From positions 1 to 64,000 of the forward strand of contig JAPZRF010000021.1 in assembly GCA_027531145.1 (NCBI GenBank): a stretch of 64,000 bases of DNA, given 5' to 3'. The translations under genes were made by a program, and so were the position numbers. Positions 52,989 through 61,734 of the stretch are shown here, one piece after another. Each line of letters begins with the position of its first letter. Positions within the stretch are counted from its first letter, which is position 1. The notes beneath the pieces are model-generated. The model was not told where the DNA came from. It worked only from the letters and a program-made list of their open reading frames with translations, and ran no database searches. The stretch is from Brevundimonas sp. GTDB taxonomy: Bacteria; Pseudomonadota; Alphaproteobacteria; Caulobacterales; Caulobacteraceae.

Positions 52989-53837
52989 TCAGCGCGACAT
53001 CACCTCGCGCACGTCGCGCGCCAGCAACTCGGCCGCCCCCGTCTGCCGTCCGCGGGCGAACAGCAGGGCGATCTCAACCTCGCCGAGGTACGGCAGGACG
53101 CCGGTGTCGATCCCCAGATCGGCCGGGGCCAAGGTGGCGGGCACCGCCGCCACGCCCAGCCCGGCCCGCACCGCCGCTTGCTGGCCGGCCAGGCTGGGCG
53201 AGACGAAGGCATCGCGAAAACTCACTTCCCCCGCCTGTAGCGCCGCCAGCGCCCGGCTGCGATAGGCGTCCGGCGAGGGGGCGATGACCAGCGGCAGGGG
53301 CCTCTTGGTGAACTGGTAGGCGTCGCGAGCCACCCAAACAAGTCGTTCGGTGAACACCCCCTCCGGACTGCCGCCCGGGGCCGGCTCGCGCTTGACCAGG
53401 GCGACGTCCAGCCGCCCCTGCGCCAGGGCCGTCATCAGATTGGCGGTGAAGTCGCAAACCACCGACAGACGCACGCGCGGATGGGCCTGGGCGAAGCGGC
53501 CGATGATCCGCGGCAGGTGGGTGGTGGCCAGATCTTCCGGTGCCCCGAGCCGCACGTCGCCCTCGACCTCGGTCTCGCGCAGGCCCGCCAGCACTTCGTC
53601 ATTGAGCGCGAGAAGCCGCCGCGCCTGGGGCAGCAGATCGCCGCCCTGAACGGTAAGGGCCACGCCGCCATGGCCGCGATCGAACAGCCGCCGCTCCAGC
53701 AAAGACTCGAGCTTGCGAATCTGCAGGCTGACCGCCGGCTGGCTCAGCCCGAGGTGCGCAGCCGCGCGGGTGAAGCTCTCCGCCTCGGCAATGGTGACGA
53801 AGGTGCGCAGCAGCTGCAGGTCGAGATGCCGGGCCAT
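52989..53837 (-). CDS. LysR family transcriptional regulator
   Basis: The 282-residue regulator has a winged HTH (residues ~5-65, LQLLRTFVTIAEAESFTRAA and LSQPAVSLQIRKLESLLERR) and a LysR substrate domain. It is divergent from the bicarbonate-permease gene across 97 bp. That gap contains ATTAACATCACTTAT (53842-53856 region) with a LysR-like T-N11-A pattern. The probable target is the adjacent permease; the ligand is unknown. Confidence 0.88.
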   Translation of the reverse strand: MARHLDLQLLRTFVTIAEAESFTRAAAHLGLSQPAVSLQIRKLESLLERRLFDRGHGGVALTVQGGDLLPQARRLLALNDEVLAGLRETEVEGDVRLGAPEDLATTHLPRIIGRFAQAHPRVRLSVVCDFTANLMTALAQGRLDVALVKREPAPGGSPEGVFTERLVWVARDAYQFTKRPLPLVIAPSPDAYRSRALAALQAGEVSFRDAFVSPSLAGQQAAVRAGLGVAAVPATLAPADLGIDTGVLPYLGEVEIALLFARGRQTGAAELLARDVREVMSR

Positions 53838-53934
53838 TCATTAACATCACTTATGTGCCCCATGAGGTCAATCAGCTTGAGCATGGTGTCGCACAGGCTC
53901 AAGGGGCGCGACCTCCCCGCTCCGAAAGCCCCCC

Positions 53935-54903
53935 ATGACCGCAGCCCTTGACCTGCTGACCTCGCCGGCCATCCTGTTCTTCTTCGTCGGCGTCGTCGCG
54001 GCGCTGGCGCGGTCGGACCTCAAGCTGCCGGAGGCGACCTCCAAGACCCTGTCGCTCTATCTGATGCTGTGCATCGGCTTCAAGGGCGGGGTCGAGGCCC
54101 GTGCCGCCGGCCTGTCCGCCGACCTAGGCCTAGCCACTCTCATCGGCGTCGGCTTCAGCGCCCTGGCCCCGATCGTCGCCTTCGTCCTGCTGCGGCGGAT
54201 CACCCGGCTGGACAAGCCGACCCTTGCCGCGCTCGCCGCCACCTACGGCTCAGTCTCGGTGGTCACCTTCGCCGCCGGCCAGCAGCACCTGATCGCCACC
54301 GGCGCGGAGCCGGGCGGCTACATGGCCGCGGTGCTGGCCATGATGGAGACGCCGGCCATCCTCACCGCCCTGCTGCTGCTCAACGCCGGCAAGGGCGCGC
54401 CCTCGCCGGCCGAGCGCGGGGTCATCCTGCGCGAGGTGTTCGTCAATGCTGCCGCCATCATGCTGATCGGCAGCTTCGTCGTCGGCCTTATCTCCGGCGA
54501 GTCCGGTATGGTCCGGCTAGACCTGTTCGTCGGCCCCCTGTTCCAGGGTGCCCTGTGCCTGTTCCTGCTTGACCTCGGCCTGACCGCAGCGCGCCGGCTG
54601 ATGGCCGACGCCGGCCGCCTCAGCCCCGGCGTGCTGGGCTTCGCCATCGGCTTCCCGGTCGCCTGTGCGATCGCCGCCCTGACGCTGGCACGGCTGGTCG
54701 GCCTCGGCGAGGGCGACGCCGCCCTGCTGGCCATCCTTTGCGGCTCGGCCTCCTACATCGCGGTGCCGGCGGCCATGCGGCTCGCGGCCCCCGAAGCTGA
54801 CGAGGGCGTCTATGTCGCCGCCTCCCTGGCCGTCACCTTCCCCTTCAACCTCGTGCTCGGCATCCCGCTCTACGTGGGGCTCGCGGCCTGGGCCTGGGGC
54901 TGA
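53935..54903 (+). CDS. SbtA-type sodium-dependent bicarbonate permease
   Basis: The 322-residue membrane protein has ten predicted helices in two inverted halves, and matches the SbtA family: SPAILFFFVGVVAALARSDL, LPEATSKTLSLYLMLCIGFK, ATYGSVSVVTFAAG and CGSASYIAVPAAMRLA. The family imports bicarbonate with sodium. Related members are found in heterotrophs, where they may feed carboxylases. No SbtB-like PII gene is adjacent. Its 3' end overlaps the convergent OmpW frame by 59 bp. Confidence 0.85.
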   Translation: MTAALDLLTSPAILFFFVGVVAALARSDLKLPEATSKTLSLYLMLCIGFKGGVEARAAGLSADLGLATLIGVGFSALAPIVAFVLLRRITRLDKPTLAALAATYGSVSVVTFAAGQQHLIATGAEPGGYMAAVLAMMETPAILTALLLLNAGKGAPSPAERGVILREVFVNAAAIMLIGSFVVGLISGESGMVRLDLFVGPLFQGALCLFLLDLGLTAARRLMADAGRLSPGVLGFAIGFPVACAIAALTLARLVGLGEGDAALLAILCGSASYIAVPAAMRLAAPEADEGVYVAASLAVTFPFNLVLGIPLYVGLAAWAWG

Positions 54904-55579
54904 CCACAGGACACGGAAAGCCCGGATCTCGGAAGCGGCGGCCAAGCCTGACCGAAACGACCCGGGGGTCGAGGTCGATGTCGCTGGTCGGGGTCCTGCC
55001 GTTGAACGTCGGGTCCATGTTGAACCAGATCTTCCTGACGTCGAGTTTGAGGCTCCACGGCCCCTTCTGGCCGATGTCCGCGCCTGCCTGCAGGATCAGA
55101 CCCGGTCCGTTGTCGAGATCCACCGTGACGCCGTTCCTGTCATCTCCGTCGAAGACGCTCATCCCGTTGACCCCGGCCCGGGCATAGGGACTGACCCGGC
55201 CTTCCATCTGCGGCCGGGACCGCACCGTCACCACCGGCGGCAGGACCCAGGTCTCGTGGAACGCCACATCGGTCGTACCGCCCCGGGCGCGGATCTCGTG
55301 CCGGGTGGACCCGAGGATGGCCTCGACGGCGAGGGTGTCGGAGAGGAAGCAGGTGAGGCCCAGCGTCGGCATCACGTCCGGGGAGATATCGATATCGACC
55401 GGCCGGATGATGCCATCGTCCGTCCTTGGAGCAACCCGGGTGAGGCGGCCTTTGATCAGCCAGACGCCGGCCCGGGGGGCGCGCCACACCTGGGGGCTCC
55501 GGACCGGGCCGGTCACGGCGACGGCGGTGACGGCGAGGGCCTTGGCGAGGAGGCGGCTCCGGGCAGTCAGGACGGACAT
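54845..55579 (-). CDS. OmpW family outer-membrane protein with C-terminal extension
   Basis: The 244-residue eight-stranded barrel matches OmpW: GIIRPVDIDISPDVMPTLGL, CFLSDTLAVEAILG, RVSPYARAGVNG and KLDVRKIWFNMDP. The natural barrel end is VVSVRLGRRF with terminal Phe, encoded down to about 54932. Here the frame continues 28 residues (Pro/Arg-rich), overlapping the SbtA 3' end. A C-terminal Phe is important for barrel assembly, so either the true stop was lost or the sequence has an error. The N-terminus is export-like (LLAKALAVTAVAVTG); an in-frame TTG lies upstream. Confidence 0.7.
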   Translation of the reverse strand: MSVLTARSRLLAKALAVTAVAVTGPVRSPQVWRAPRAGVWLIKGRLTRVAPRTDDGIIRPVDIDISPDVMPTLGLTCFLSDTLAVEAILGSTRHEIRARGGTTDVAFHETWVLPPVVTVRSRPQMEGRVSPYARAGVNGMSVFDGDDRNGVTVDLDNGPGLILQAGADIGQKGPWSLKLDVRKIWFNMDPTFNGRTPTSDIDLDPRVVSVRLGRRFRDPGFPCPVVSPRPRPRAPRRAGCRARG

Positions 55580-55694
55580 CCCCAGCGGCGGCAATCGCCC
55601 CTTGGAAGCCTGCAATTGGCAATATCGATGCGTCTCTGGATCTGACGTCGCCCTCGACTACCTCAAGTCCACGGGGCACTGCGTATTCCCTTCC

Positions 55695-57050
55695 TCAGAG
55701 TATGCGCGCGTGACGTCCCTCGGCGGAGGTGACGGCCGGGTCGAACGCCGCCGCCGCCGCGCGCAGGAAGGGTCGGCCGCGCGGGGTGACGATGACTGTC
55801 GCCCCTGCCTGCCGGATCAGCCCGTCCGCCTCCAGACGATCCAGCTTCGGCCACGCATAGGCGAGGCTCCGGATATCCGCCCCGTGGCGCTGGGCCAGCG
55901 CCGCCGTGTCGACCGTCAGGTCGCACATCAGCCGGGCGATCACCTCTGCCACGAACCGCTCCTGCCGGCTCAGCCGCACGCCCCGTACGGCCGAAAGCCG
56001 CCCCCCCGCCACCGCCGCGCGCCAGTCGCGCTCGGCCGGGGCGTTCTGGACATAGAGGTCGCGCGTCCGCGAGATGGACGAAGCGCCCAGCCCGATCAGG
56101 GCTTCCGCCTCGTCCGCCGTATAGCCCTGGAAGTTGCGATGGAGCCGCCCGGCCCGCGCCGCGGCGGCCAGGTCGTCGTGCGGCAGGGCGAAATGGTCCA
56201 GCCCGATGGTCTGGTAGCCGGCCGCGCCCAGCAGGGCCTCCGCCGCCCGGCTCATGGTGAAACGTGCCTCCGCGCCCGGCAGGGCGTCGACGTCAATCAG
56301 GCGCTGGTGCGGCTTCATCCACGGCACATGGGCGTAGCCGAACAGTGCCAGCCGCTCGGGCCGCAGGGTCAGCACCTGCCGCAGCGTAGCCTCGACCTCA
56401 GCCGTGCCCTGACTGGGCAGGCCGTACATCAGGTCGAGATTGAGCGAGAATACCCCCGCGGCGCGCAACCCCTCGGCCGCCGTCGCGATGGTGTCGAAGG
56501 TCTCGGGCCGGTTGACCGCAGCCTGCACCTGCGGCGACAGGTCCTGCACGCCGAGACTGGCGCGGGTCAGGCCCAGCGCCCCGGCCGAGGCGATCCATTC
56601 CGGCGTCAGCACCTCGGGGTCCAGCTCGGCGGCGAACTCCATCAGCCGCGAGGTGTCGAAGCGCGCGCCCAGCCCCTGCACCAGCCGGGTCAGGGTCTCC
56701 GGCGGCAGCATGTTGGGCGTGCCCCCGCCGAGATGCAGCCGGTCGATCCGCAGGGGCCCGCCGACGGCGGCCGCCACCAGATCGGCCTCCTGCAGCAGCA
56801 GCTCGACATAGCTGTCGATGGTCTCGCGGCGGTTCACCGCCCGGGTATTGCAGCCGCAATACCAGCACAGCCGCTTGCAGAAGGGCAGGTGGACATAGAG
56901 CGAGACGCCCTTGCCGGGCTTCAGCCCCGCCAGCGCCGCGCGCCAGTCGGCCGCCCCGACGGCGGGGCCGAACGCCGCCGCCGTCGGGTAGCTCGTATAC
57001 CGGGGCGCATGGGCGTCCCAGCGGGCGATCAGCTCGGCCTCAGACGGCAT
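55695..57050 (-). CDS. hemN: Oxygen-independent coproporphyrinogen III oxidase
   Basis: The 451-residue radical-SAM enzyme decarboxylates coproporphyrinogen III to protoporphyrinogen IX without oxygen. The 4Fe-4S ligands are Cys58, Cys62 and Cys65 (FCKRLCWYCGC), followed by GGGTPN, SLGVQDLSPQVQAAVNR and a HemN C-terminal domain. Its ATG overlaps the end of cydX by 11 bp, so it is the last gene of cydA-cydB-cydX-hemN. The arrangement ties anaerobic haem synthesis to bd oxidase. Confidence 0.95.
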   Translation of the reverse strand: MPSEAELIARWDAHAPRYTSYPTAAAFGPAVGAADWRAALAGLKPGKGVSLYVHLPFCKRLCWYCGCNTRAVNRRETIDSYVELLLQEADLVAAAVGGPLRIDRLHLGGGTPNMLPPETLTRLVQGLGARFDTSRLMEFAAELDPEVLTPEWIASAGALGLTRASLGVQDLSPQVQAAVNRPETFDTIATAAEGLRAAGVFSLNLDLMYGLPSQGTAEVEATLRQVLTLRPERLALFGYAHVPWMKPHQRLIDVDALPGAEARFTMSRAAEALLGAAGYQTIGLDHFALPHDDLAAAARAGRLHRNFQGYTADEAEALIGLGASSISRTRDLYVQNAPAERDWRAAVAGGRLSAVRGVRLSRQERFVAEVIARLMCDLTVDTAALAQRHGADIRSLAYAWPKLDRLEADGLIRQAGATVIVTPRGRPFLRAAAAAFDPAVTSAEGRHARIL

Positions 57051-57183
57051 CGCGATCGATCGGGAAGGCGTTGGAGGTGCCGTCGTCGCCCTCGTCGAAC
57101 AGCTGGAACTCGTGCCACAGGCCGTTCAGCACCCCGAACAGCACCGCCAGGCCGAGGCCCAGGATCCAGGTGAAATACCACAT
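57040..57183 (-). CDS. cydX: Cytochrome bd small subunit CydX
   Basis: The 47-residue single-helix protein starts MWYFTWILGLGLAVLFGVLN, then GLWHE and an acidic tail, the CydX pattern. It stabilises the haems of the CydAB oxidase in the inner membrane. It follows cydB by 23 bp and overlaps hemN. Confidence 0.92.
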   Translation of the reverse strand: MWYFTWILGLGLAVLFGVLNGLWHEFQLFDEGDDGTSNAFPIDRDAV

Positions 57184-57206
57184 GTCAGATCTCCTTGGTT
57201 CCGCGG

Positions 57207-58355
57207 TCAGTACAGATCGGGGTTTGTCTTGAGGTCCGCAGTCGAGGTCCGTCCCCACAGCACCTTGTAGACCCAGGCGGTATAGGCCAGCACGATCGGC
57301 AGGAAGACGATCGTCACGCCCAGCATGATGAACAGGGTCACGTGGCTGGAGGAGGCGTTCCACACCGTCAGGCTCGACTGCGGATCGATCGAGCTGGGCA
57401 GGATGAAGGGGAACATCGACAGGCCGACGGTCGAGATGATGCCGACCGCCGAGATGGACGAGCCGGTCAGGGCGAGCGGCGACCAGCGGGTGGTCAGGCC
57501 GATCAGGGCCAGGATCGCGCCGGCGAAGCCCAGAACCGGGGCGATCATCATCCACGGATACAGGCTGTAGTTGGTCAGCCAGGCACCGGCCTGGGCCTCC
57601 ACCGTGGTGCGCAGCGGGTTGGACGCGCCGCCTACGTCCAGCGCGCCGGTCACAGCGTAACCCATGCCCGACCAGGCCACGAAGGCCCCGCCGGCGGCGA
57701 ACAGCACGAGGGCGGCGAGGGCCGCGACAGTCCCGAACGCGCGGGCCCGCGCCTGCACCGGCCCGAGCTCGGCCTTGACCCCGATCCAGGCCGCGCCGTG
57801 CAGCACCAGCATGGCGACCGACAGCAGGCCGCACACCAGGCTGAAAGGCGTGAACAGGCCAAGGAGCGTGCCCTCGTAAAAGGAACGCAGGTCGCTATCG
57901 AGGCGGAAGGGCGCGCCCAGCAGCACGTTGCCGACGGCCACGCCGAACACCAGCGCCGGCACGAAGCCGCCGACGAACAGGGCCCAGTCCCAGGTCTCGC
58001 GCCACGCCTTCGAGGGCCGCTTCGAGCGGTACTTGAAGGCGACCGGACGCAGGATCAGCGCCGCCAGCACCAGGAACATGGCTAGGTAGAAGCCGGAGAA
58101 GCTGACGGCGTAGACAAAGGGCCAGGCCGCGAAGATGGCACCCCCGCCGAGGATGAACCAGACCTGGTTGCCTTCCCAGGTCGGGCCGACGGTGTTGATC
58201 ACCATGCGTCGCTCCTCGTCCGTCCTGGCGACAAAGGGCAGAAGGGCACAGACGCCGAGGTCGAAGCCGTCGGTCAGGGCGAAGCCGATCAGCAGCACCC
58301 CCAGCAGCGCCCACCAGATGAGGCGGAGCGTGGCGTAGTCGAGAGGCAGTTCCAT
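57207..58355 (-). CDS. cydB: Cytochrome bd ubiquinol oxidase subunit II
   Basis: This 382-residue inner-membrane protein has nine predicted helices. The N-terminus LRLIWWALLGVLLIGFALTD, GFDLGVCALLPF, TVGPTWEGNQVWFILGGGAI and the C-terminal half with YPWMMIAPVLGFAGAI follow CydB. It forms the oxidase core with CydA. It lies 27 bp downstream of cydA. The length is typical. Confidence 0.96.
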   Translation of the reverse strand: MELPLDYATLRLIWWALLGVLLIGFALTDGFDLGVCALLPFVARTDEERRMVINTVGPTWEGNQVWFILGGGAIFAAWPFVYAVSFSGFYLAMFLVLAALILRPVAFKYRSKRPSKAWRETWDWALFVGGFVPALVFGVAVGNVLLGAPFRLDSDLRSFYEGTLLGLFTPFSLVCGLLSVAMLVLHGAAWIGVKAELGPVQARARAFGTVAALAALVLFAAGGAFVAWSGMGYAVTGALDVGGASNPLRTTVEAQAGAWLTNYSLYPWMMIAPVLGFAGAILALIGLTTRWSPLALTGSSISAVGIISTVGLSMFPFILPSSIDPQSSLTVWNASSSHVTLFIMLGVTIVFLPIVLAYTAWVYKVLWGRTSTADLKTNPDLY

Positions 58356-58382
58356 CTCGCGGTTTCCTTTGCGAAGCGGGGG

Positions 58383-59969
58383 TCAGACGGGGGCGGTCCG
58401 CATGCCGGGCAGCGGGGCGGCGGGAGTCTCGGGCCGCGGCCCGAACGCCTCCTGCTCCGCGAACGGACCCTTCTTGATCAGGTGCAGCAGCAGCCCGACC
58501 TCGATCACCGCCAGCACGCCGTAGAACAGGGTGAAGCCGATGATGGTGGTCCACAGCTGCGGCACGGTCAGGCTGGAGGCTCCGAGGAAGGTCGGAAGGA
58601 CACCTTCGACGGCCCAGGGCTGACGACCCACCTCGGCCACGATCCAGCCCACCTCGGCCGCGATCCACGGCAGGGGAATGGCCAGCACCGCCAGGCGCAG
58701 GAACCACTTCGTCTCGTGCTTCCTCAGGGTGCAGAGGATGAAGGCCGTGGCGAACAGGGCGATCATGGCGAAGCCGATGCCGGCCATGATGCGGAACGAC
58801 CAGAACATCATCGGCACGTTCGGCACCGTGTACCAAGCCGCCTGCTGGATCTGGTCGGCCGTGGCCTCGCGGGGGTCAGCGACGAAGCGCTTCAGCAGCA
58901 GGCCGTAGCCCAGGTCATTGCGGTGCGTCTCGAATACGCCGCGGTTCGCCGCGTCGGTCGGGTCGGCCTTTATCTTCTCCAGCGCATCATAAGCGACGAC
59001 GCCGGACTCGATGCGGTCCTCTGCCACGGCCACCAGCTCGAGAATGCCCATCACCTCGCCGTTGAGGCTGCGGGTGGCCATCAGACCGAGCACCCACGGC
59101 ACCTTGATCTCGTAGTGGGTCTCGCGGTCCTCAAGGCTCGGGAAGCCGATCAGGGTCAGGCCGGCCGGAGCCTCCTCGGTGCGCCACATGGCCTCGAGCG
59201 CCGCCAGCTTCATTTTCTGGTTGTCGGTGAGGGCGTAGCCGCTCTCGTCGCCGAGCACGACGACCGACAGCGACGAGGCCAGGCCGAAGGCCGCAGCCAC
59301 GGTCATCGACCGGCGCGCGAAGCCCCTGTGCTTGCCCTTCAGCAGATAGAAGGCCGAGATGCCCAGCACAAAGACGGCAGCGATGACATAGCCGGCCGAG
59401 ACCGTGTGCACGAACTTGGCCTGGGCCACCGGGTTGAACAGCACCGCCATGAAGTCGGTGATCTCCATCCGCATGGTGTCCGGATTGAAGGTCGAGCCGA
59501 CGGGGTTCTGCATCCAGCCGTTGGCGATCAGGATCCAAAGGGCCGACAGGTTGGTGCCCAGCGCCACCATGAAGGTGACGAACAGGTGGGTCACCGGCTT
59601 CAGCTTGTCCCAGCCGAAGAACATCAGCCCGACAAAAGTGGCCTCGAGGAAGAAGGCCATCAACCCCTCGATGGCCAGCGGGGCTCCGAATATGTCGCCA
59701 ACGTAGTGGCTGTAATAGCTCCAGTTCATGCCGAACTGAAACTCCATGGTGATGCCGGTGGCGACGCCGAGGACGAAGTTGACGCCGAACAGGGCACCCC
59801 AGAACCTGGTGATGGTCCGCCAGATCGGCCGACGGGTCATCACATAGATCGACTCCATGATGACCAGCATGAACGACAGGCCGAGCGTCAAGGGGACGAA
59901 CAGGAAGTGGTAGAGCGCCGTCAATGCAAACTGCAGACGGGACAAGTCGACGACTGCGAAGTCGATCAT
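58383..59969 (-). CDS. cydA: Cytochrome bd ubiquinol oxidase subunit I
   Basis: The 528-residue subunit binds haems b558, b595 and d and oxidises ubiquinol. Visible are the N-terminal haem-ligand helix LSRLQFALTALYHFLFVPLT, GATGITMEFQFG-like VATGITMEFQFGMNWSYYS, a quinol loop with GFPSLEDRETHYEIKVPWVL, and VGRQPWAVEGVLPT. The length suggests the long Q-loop (E. coli-like) form. The start ATG 59969 has GGAGG 7 nt upstream; the open frame continues further but without similarity. An FNR box lies ~80 bp upstream. Confidence 0.96.
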   Translation of the reverse strand: MIDFAVVDLSRLQFALTALYHFLFVPLTLGLSFMLVIMESIYVMTRRPIWRTITRFWGALFGVNFVLGVATGITMEFQFGMNWSYYSHYVGDIFGAPLAIEGLMAFFLEATFVGLMFFGWDKLKPVTHLFVTFMVALGTNLSALWILIANGWMQNPVGSTFNPDTMRMEITDFMAVLFNPVAQAKFVHTVSAGYVIAAVFVLGISAFYLLKGKHRGFARRSMTVAAAFGLASSLSVVVLGDESGYALTDNQKMKLAALEAMWRTEEAPAGLTLIGFPSLEDRETHYEIKVPWVLGLMATRSLNGEVMGILELVAVAEDRIESGVVAYDALEKIKADPTDAANRGVFETHRNDLGYGLLLKRFVADPREATADQIQQAAWYTVPNVPMMFWSFRIMAGIGFAMIALFATAFILCTLRKHETKWFLRLAVLAIPLPWIAAEVGWIVAEVGRQPWAVEGVLPTFLGASSLTVPQLWTTIIGFTLFYGVLAVIEVGLLLHLIKKGPFAEQEAFGPRPETPAAPLPGMRTAPV

Positions 59970-60041
59970 GGAAGGGCCTCCGGCACCGGCCCCGACGACC
60001 GGTGGTTTGACGCCGCGTAGGCTGACCGCGCCGCCCCCGCC

Positions 60042-60055
60042 TTGACCTCGATCAA
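60042..60055. promoter_or_regulatory. FNR/FixK box between cydA and cydD
   Basis: TTGAC-CTCG-ATCAA matches TTGAT-N4-ATCAA at 9 of 10 positions. It lies in the 121-bp divergent gap, 79 bp before the cydA ATG and 42 bp before the cydD ATG (from its centre). A class II start for cydA would leave a leader of ~38 nt. Confidence 0.7.
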
Positions 60056-60090
60056 GGCCTGCGTCCCGCGTGCGGGCATAGGCAGAGGGC

Positions 60091-61734
60091 ATGAGTGCGC
60101 CCTCCCTGAACGTTCCGCCCGATCTGCGCCTCGCCCGCGCCTGGCTAAACACCGCCGCTGGCCCCCGGCGCGGACCAAATCGCCGCGCCCTCACCCGGGC
60201 CGGAGCCCTGGTGGTCGCCGACACTGTCCCGGCCGTCGTCTTCGCGCTGGGGCTCGCCTGGGCGCTGGCCGCCTGGACCGGCGGCGTGGAGGCGATCCTG
60301 CCGGGGGCCGGCATGGCGCTGGGCGCGCTTCTCCTGCGCGGCCTGCTGGCCCGGGCCGCCGTGGCCGCCGGAGCCCGGGCCGCCGCCGGGGTCAAGCGCG
60401 AGCTGCGCGGGCGCGCCGTCGCCGGCCTGCTGTCCGGCCGCCCGGCGGCCCTCACCGCCGCCGCCGAGGGGGTCGAGGCTGTGGACGGCCACTACGCCCG
60501 CTTCGAGCCGGCCCGCCTCGCTGCGGCCGTGTCGCCGCTGATCCTGATCGCCGTGGTCGCCCTCGCCAGCCCGGTGGCGGCGGGCATCCTGCTGTTCACC
60601 CTGATCTCCTTCATTCTGGGTATGGCGCTGGCCGGGGTCGCCGCCGCCGGCGAGAGCCGTCGCCAGTTCGAGGCCCTCGCCCGCCTGTCGGGCCTGTTCC
60701 TTGACCGGGTGCGGGCCCTGCCGCCGATCCTCGCCTTCCGGGCCGAGGCGCGCATGGCCCGGGACGTGGCCCGCGCCGCCGGCGAGCTGTCGAGCCGCAC
60801 CGGCAAAGTGCTGCGTATCGCCTTCGTCTCCTCCGCCATCATCGAGTTCTTCGCCGCCCTGTCGGTGGCGCTGGTGGCCGTCTACTGCGGCTTCAACCTG
60901 CTGCGGCTACTGCCCTTTCCCGTGCCGGAGACGCTCGACCTCGGCCGCGCCTTCTTCGCCCTCGCCCTGGCCCCCGAGGTCTATGCGCCGCTGCGCCGCC
61001 TCGCCGCCGCCTACCATGACCGCCAGGCCGCCGAGGCCGCTGTGCCGACCCTGTCGACGGCGCTGCCGGACGAGTCCGCCCCCGCCGCGGCCGCCCCGGC
61101 CTTCGCCGACCTGAAGCGCGCGCGTCCGCCGGCGATCCGTTTCGCGCAGGTCGCGATCGCTTATGGAGACGCCCCGCCGGTCATCTCCGGCTTCGACCTC
61201 GACATCCGGCCGGGCCAGATCATCGCCCTCACCGGGGCCAGCGGTGCCGGCAAGAGCAGCGTGCTGCACACCCTGCTGGGCCTTGCCCCGGTGGTGTCCG
61301 GCCACATCCTCATCGACGACCGCCCGCTGTCGGTCAACGCCGGCCTCGCCGGGGTCGCCGCCTGGGCCGGTCAGGCTCCTGTCGTCCTGCCCGGCACCCT
61401 CGCCGACAACATCCTCGCCGCCGACCGCAGCGCCACCCGTCGCCGCGTCATGGCCGCCGCTGCCGGTGCCGGCCTGCATGGCGATCTCGACCGGCCACTG
61501 GACGAGCGCGGCGGCGGCCTGTCCGGCGGCGAGATCCGCCGCCTCGGGCTCGCCCGTGCCCTGCTCAAGCCCGCCCCGATCCTTTTGCTGGACGAGCCGA
61601 CCGCCAATCTCGACCGGGAGTCCGAGGCGGCCCTGATCGAGACCCTGCGCCACGCCGCCGAGGGCCGCACCACCCTGATCGCCACCCATTCAGCCGCCGT
61701 GGCCGCCATGGCCGACCGCGTGGTGCGGCTGTGA
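60091..61734 (+). CDS. cydD: Thiol reductant ABC exporter subunit CydD
   Basis: The 547-residue half-transporter has six N-terminal helices and an ATPase domain: Walker A TGASGAGKSSVLH, signature LSGGEIRRLGLARALL and Walker B ILLLDEPTANLD. With CydC it forms the CydDC exporter (cysteine/glutathione or haem-related) needed for cytochrome bd assembly. It is divergent from cydA and shares its control region. The stop overlaps the cydC GTG. Confidence 0.93.
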   Translation: MSAPSLNVPPDLRLARAWLNTAAGPRRGPNRRALTRAGALVVADTVPAVVFALGLAWALAAWTGGVEAILPGAGMALGALLLRGLLARAAVAAGARAAAGVKRELRGRAVAGLLSGRPAALTAAAEGVEAVDGHYARFEPARLAAAVSPLILIAVVALASPVAAGILLFTLISFILGMALAGVAAAGESRRQFEALARLSGLFLDRVRALPPILAFRAEARMARDVARAAGELSSRTGKVLRIAFVSSAIIEFFAALSVALVAVYCGFNLLRLLPFPVPETLDLGRAFFALALAPEVYAPLRRLAAAYHDRQAAEAAVPTLSTALPDESAPAAAAPAFADLKRARPPAIRFAQVAIAYGDAPPVISGFDLDIRPGQIIALTGASGAGKSSVLHTLLGLAPVVSGHILIDDRPLSVNAGLAGVAAWAGQAPVVLPGTLADNILAADRSATRRRVMAAAAGAGLHGDLDRPLDERGGGLSGGEIRRLGLARALLKPAPILLLDEPTANLDRESEAALIETLRHAAEGRTTLIATHSAAVAAMADRVVRL

